A stretch of DNA of 7,862 bases from an uncultured Eubacteriales bacterium (lineage in GTDB: Bacteria; Bacillota; Clostridia; Oscillospirales; Acutalibacteraceae), in NCBI GenBank assembly GCA_934630995.1, contig CAKTXU010000073.1, forward strand, positions 1-7,862, given 5' to 3'. A program made the translations under genes and the position numbers. The notes under the pieces were generated by a model, which saw only the letters and a list, made by a program, of their open reading frames with translations, ran no database searches and had not been told where the DNA came from. Positions 6,325-7,862 of the stretch are shown piece by piece; position 1 is the stretch's first letter; each line of letters opens with the position of its first letter.

Positions 6325-6704
6325 TCAGCCGCTTCCTGTGCTGTCGCTGATGGACGGGGCAGCTGATGGCATCTATTGACATATTTCTCAATATAACCGC
6401 GAAGAGGTTCACAGGGATATTCGTCGCATTCCGCGCAGGCGCCGATGCCTCGTTCACGGCAGCATTTCGCCCAGGGGCATTCGCGACACAGCCTGAAAAC
6501 ATCCTCTGCCCTGCCGCCTGAACAGTGTATGTCCGACAACGGTATACGCAACCCGAATTCGCGCAGATAAAAGCGCTGGGACTGCTTACGCAGCCCGTCG
6601 TCGTTATATTTCGTTGCGAGATAGGTCAGACAGCGTGAGCAATCGTGTCCGCAATAGCAGCATGCCTTTTCCAAATCCCCTCCCGCTTTCCTCAGCCTGC
6701 GCAC
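6318..6704 (-). CDS. DUF3795 family Cys-rich protein
   Basis: A 128-residue protein if started at the GTG at 6704. It carries the DUF3795 pattern: CCYCGHDCSRCLTYLAT (15-31), C61, CRECPWAKCC (73-82), and the close CAECDEYPCEPL (90-101). The many CxxC and CC pairs suggest metal binding, probably zinc or an iron-sulfur cluster; the biochemical role of the family is not known. The true start is more likely the TTG at 6674 (giving MEKACCYCGHDC...), because GGGAGGGG lies just upstream of it (about 4 nt spacing from GGAGG), homologues as I recall them begin close to this motif, and nothing like a ribosome binding site precedes the GTG at a usable distance. The C-terminus after KYVNRCHQ is a short non-conserved tail. 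The gene begins just beyond the rpsI terminator and I see no clear promoter, so it may depend on read-through or a weak promoter inside the rpsI end. Confidence 0.87.
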   Translation of the reverse strand: MRRLRKAGGDLEKACCYCGHDCSRCLTYLATKYNDDGLRKQSQRFYLREFGLRIPLSDIHCSGGRAEDVFRLCRECPWAKCCRERGIGACAECDEYPCEPLRGYIEKYVNRCHQLPRPSATAQEAAER

Positions 6705-6719
6705 TCCCGGCGCAAGAGC

Positions 6720-6750
6720 AAAAATCCCCGGACAGGTTCCTGTCCGGGGA
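6720..6750 (-). terminator. Rho-independent terminator of the rplM-rpsI operon
   Basis: A perfect 12-bp stem, TCCCCGGACAGG (6725-6736) with CCTGTCCGGGGA (6739-6750), has a minimal loop and is followed on the minus strand by TTTTT (6724-6720). It lies 28 nt after the rpsI stop. On the plus strand the stem is followed by GCTTTT, so weak bidirectional action is possible, although no plus-strand gene approaches it. Confidence 0.92.
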
Positions 6751-6777
6751 GCTTTTCGCCATAAACCGTTGAGAAAA

Positions 6778-7182
6778 TCACCGCTTGGAGAACTGGGGCG
6801 CGCGGCGGGCGCCTTTCAGGCCGTACTTCTTGCGTTCCTTCATACGCGGATCGCGCGTCAGGAATCCGGCCTTTTTCAGCAGGGGCCGCAGCTCCTCGCT
6901 GTTGTACTGCAGCAGGGCGCGGGAGATGCCGTGACGGATGGCGCCGGCCTGGCCGGTGACGCCGCCGCCGGCGACGCGACATTCGATGTCGAATTTATCC
7001 GCTGTTCCGGTGAGGTTCAGAGGCTGACGGACAATCAGCTTCAGGGTTTCCAGGCCGAAATAATCGTCGATTTCGCGGCCGTTGATTTTCACACTGCCGG
7101 AGCCGGCATACAGGCGGACACGGGCTACAGACTTCTTGCGGCGGCCGGTTCCATAGAAATACGGTCTCTTATTGTAATCCAT
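6778..7182 (-). CDS. rpsI: 30S ribosomal protein S9
   Basis: A 134-residue protein, the normal length for Firmicute S9. The N-terminal YGTGRRKKSVARVRL (10-24), the family signature GGGVTGQAGAIRHGISRAL (72-90), and the invariant basic C-terminus ending KGARRAPQFSKR are all intact. S9 sits in the head of the small subunit, and its C-terminal tail reaches the P-site tRNA; the terminal Lys-Arg needed for that is present. It starts with ATG, preceded by GGAAGGAGG with 9 nt spacing. That site abuts the rplM stop codon, so the two genes are cotranscribed and probably translationally coupled in the usual 1:1 supply of L13 and S9. A strong terminator follows. Nothing unusual was seen. Confidence 0.98.
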   Translation of the reverse strand: MDYNKRPYFYGTGRRKKSVARVRLYAGSGSVKINGREIDDYFGLETLKLIVRQPLNLTGTADKFDIECRVAGGGVTGQAGAIRHGISRALLQYNSEELRPLLKKAGFLTRDPRMKERKKYGLKGARRAPQFSKR

Positions 7183-7200
7183 CTAGGTGAGCCTCCTTCC

Positions 7201-7629
7201 TCAAACTTCAAACGCTTCGGGTTTCTGAGCGACCTGGGCGTACTCGGTGCCGGCATAAGCATGCAGGCGGGTGCGGGCTTTACGGCCAATGGTATTGTCG
7301 GGAATCATGCCGTTCACCGCCAGCTCCATCGCTTTTTGGGGGCGCTGGGCCATCAGGGTGGCGTACTTGGTTTCCTTCAGTCCGCCGATCCAGCCGGTAT
7401 GCCGCTGCCATTTCTTCTGCTCCAGCTTGTTGCCGGTCAGCACGGCCTTGGCGCAATTGATGATGATGACATTGTCGCCGCAATCCACATGGGGGGTGTA
7501 ATCCACCTTGTGTTTACCGCGCAGGAGCACGGCGGCCTGGGCGGCCACACGGCCCAGCGGTTTGCCGGCGGCATCGATGATATACCACTTGCGGTCGACC
7601 TGACCGGCTTTTGCCATGTATGTGGACAT
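7201..7629 (-). CDS. rplM: 50S ribosomal protein L13
   Basis: A 142-residue protein, full length for bacterial L13, an early-assembling large-subunit protein that binds 23S rRNA. Family features are WYIIDAAGKPLGRVAA (15-30), LRGKHKVDYTPHVDCGDNV (36-54), and the C-terminal signature AVNGMIPDNTIGRKARTRLHAYAG (104-127) followed by the common AQKPE end. The ATG at 7629 (MSTYMAKAG) is preferred over the in-frame ATG at codon 5: it matches the usual Firmicute N-terminus and has AGGAGGT (7637-7643) at ideal spacing. It is the first gene of the rplM-rpsI operon, under a near-consensus promoter with a leader of about 50 nt. I could not identify a clear L13-type autoregulatory stem in that short leader. 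Confidence 0.98.
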   Translation of the reverse strand: MSTYMAKAGQVDRKWYIIDAAGKPLGRVAAQAAVLLRGKHKVDYTPHVDCGDNVIIINCAKAVLTGNKLEQKKWQRHTGWIGGLKETKYATLMAQRPQKAMELAVNGMIPDNTIGRKARTRLHAYAGTEYAQVAQKPEAFEV

Positions 7630-7685
7630 CGCAAATACCTCCTGTAACCTTCAAAATACTCGTTCCTTTTTCAAACGCGTGTATG

Positions 7686-7714
7686 ATGATAGCACATCGC
7701 CTGGGCGCTGTCAA
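7686..7714 (-). promoter_or_regulatory. Sigma-A type promoter of rplM-rpsI
   Basis: On the minus strand a perfect TTGACA (7709-7714) is followed after exactly 17 nt by TATCAT (7686-7691; 5 of 6 to consensus). An A-rich run (AAATTAAAAAAT, 7730-7741) lies where a distal UP element could act. Initiation would fall near 7679, leaving about 50 nt before the ATG. This is a strong housekeeping promoter, as expected for ribosomal protein genes. Confidence 0.9.
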
Positions 7715-7862
7715 TAGGCAAATGCCGGATTTTTTAATTTACAGCCCGTTTTCGCTTGTTTTCTCTCCTGATTGCGGCCATATGCTTGTTATCTTGCCCG
7801 TCATTTCAAAATTTTTATTCCGCCGCCCCTTGGCAAACGGCGCTCTATCGGCTATATTGAAA
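7715..7862. other. AT-richer upstream region, no gene seen
   Basis: The 148 bases upstream of the rplM promoter are more AT-rich than the rest of the window and are broken by stops in the frames I checked. Apart from the A-rich tract near the promoter I find no gene, RNA or strong stem-loop. Confidence 0.5.

Noticed and set aside
6769..7647. A 292-codon plus-strand open frame across rpsI and rplM
   Set aside because: It covers two unmistakable ribosomal protein genes on the other strand, including their intergenic gap, so it is a coding shadow.
7630..7685. L13-type autoregulatory leader upstream of rplM
   Set aside because: The leader is only about 50 nt and I could not find a convincing paired structure by eye; a covariance model search would decide it.
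1..7862. CRISPR array, defence island, prophage or transposase
   Set aside because: No regularly spaced repeats, no nuclease or integrase-like protein, and no phage structural gene were seen. The 'virion core protein' label for the SPFH family is historical and does not imply a virus here.

Overview
The window is GC-rich DNA, about 60% by eye, with every convincing gene on the minus strand, so transcription runs from the right end to the left. It looks like a chromosomal segment of a Firmicute, most likely a GC-rich Clostridia lineage such as Oscillospiraceae. The reasons are the Clostridia/Bacillus-like L13 and S9 sequences (L13 begins MSTYMAKAG), strong AGGAGG ribosome binding sites, sigma-A type promoters, a YdiF/Uup-like ABC-F protein and a YdjI-like SPFH protein with zinc ribbons. 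The genus is inference; no rRNA or species marker is present.

Right part (6720-7862): a textbook rplM-rpsI operon (ribosomal proteins L13 and S9). It has a near-consensus promoter (TTGACA, 17 nt, TATCAT), a short leader of about 50 nt, an 18-nt intergenic gap filled by the rpsI ribosome binding site, and a strong intrinsic terminator. Just beyond the terminator lies a small Cys-rich DUF3795 protein on the same strand without an obvious promoter of its own.

Middle (5996-6317): a 322-bp intergenic region with unusual structure. It holds two copies of the same extended -10 promoter element (TGGTATAAT on the minus strand), 135 bp apart, bracketing a 126-bp block of stem-loops. That block could be a small palindromic repeat inserted with a 9-bp target duplication, or simply a structured leader between tandem promoters. 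An open frame with protein-like composition but no credible start lies upstream of the block.

Left part (87-5995): a compact five-gene run, with gaps of 27, 41, 0 and 15 nt. In order of transcription: a YdjI-like SPFH protein with three C-terminal zinc-ribbon modules; a YdjG-like protein with two N-terminal zinc ribbons and one C-terminal membrane helix; an ABC-F ATPase (YdiF/Uup type); a membrane protein with an acidic linker and a cytosolic C-terminal domain that resembles the RraB/DUF695 fold; and a two-helix membrane protein with a small beta-rich domain. The first two resemble the B. subtilis YdjG/YdjI proteins that dock the phage-shock protein PspA at the membrane, but no PspA gene is in the window. 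I see no defence system, CRISPR array, transposase, prophage gene or tRNA. The most interesting items are the duplicated -10 with its structured insert, the SPFH/zinc-ribbon pair without PspA, and the proposed membrane-anchored RraB-like protein.
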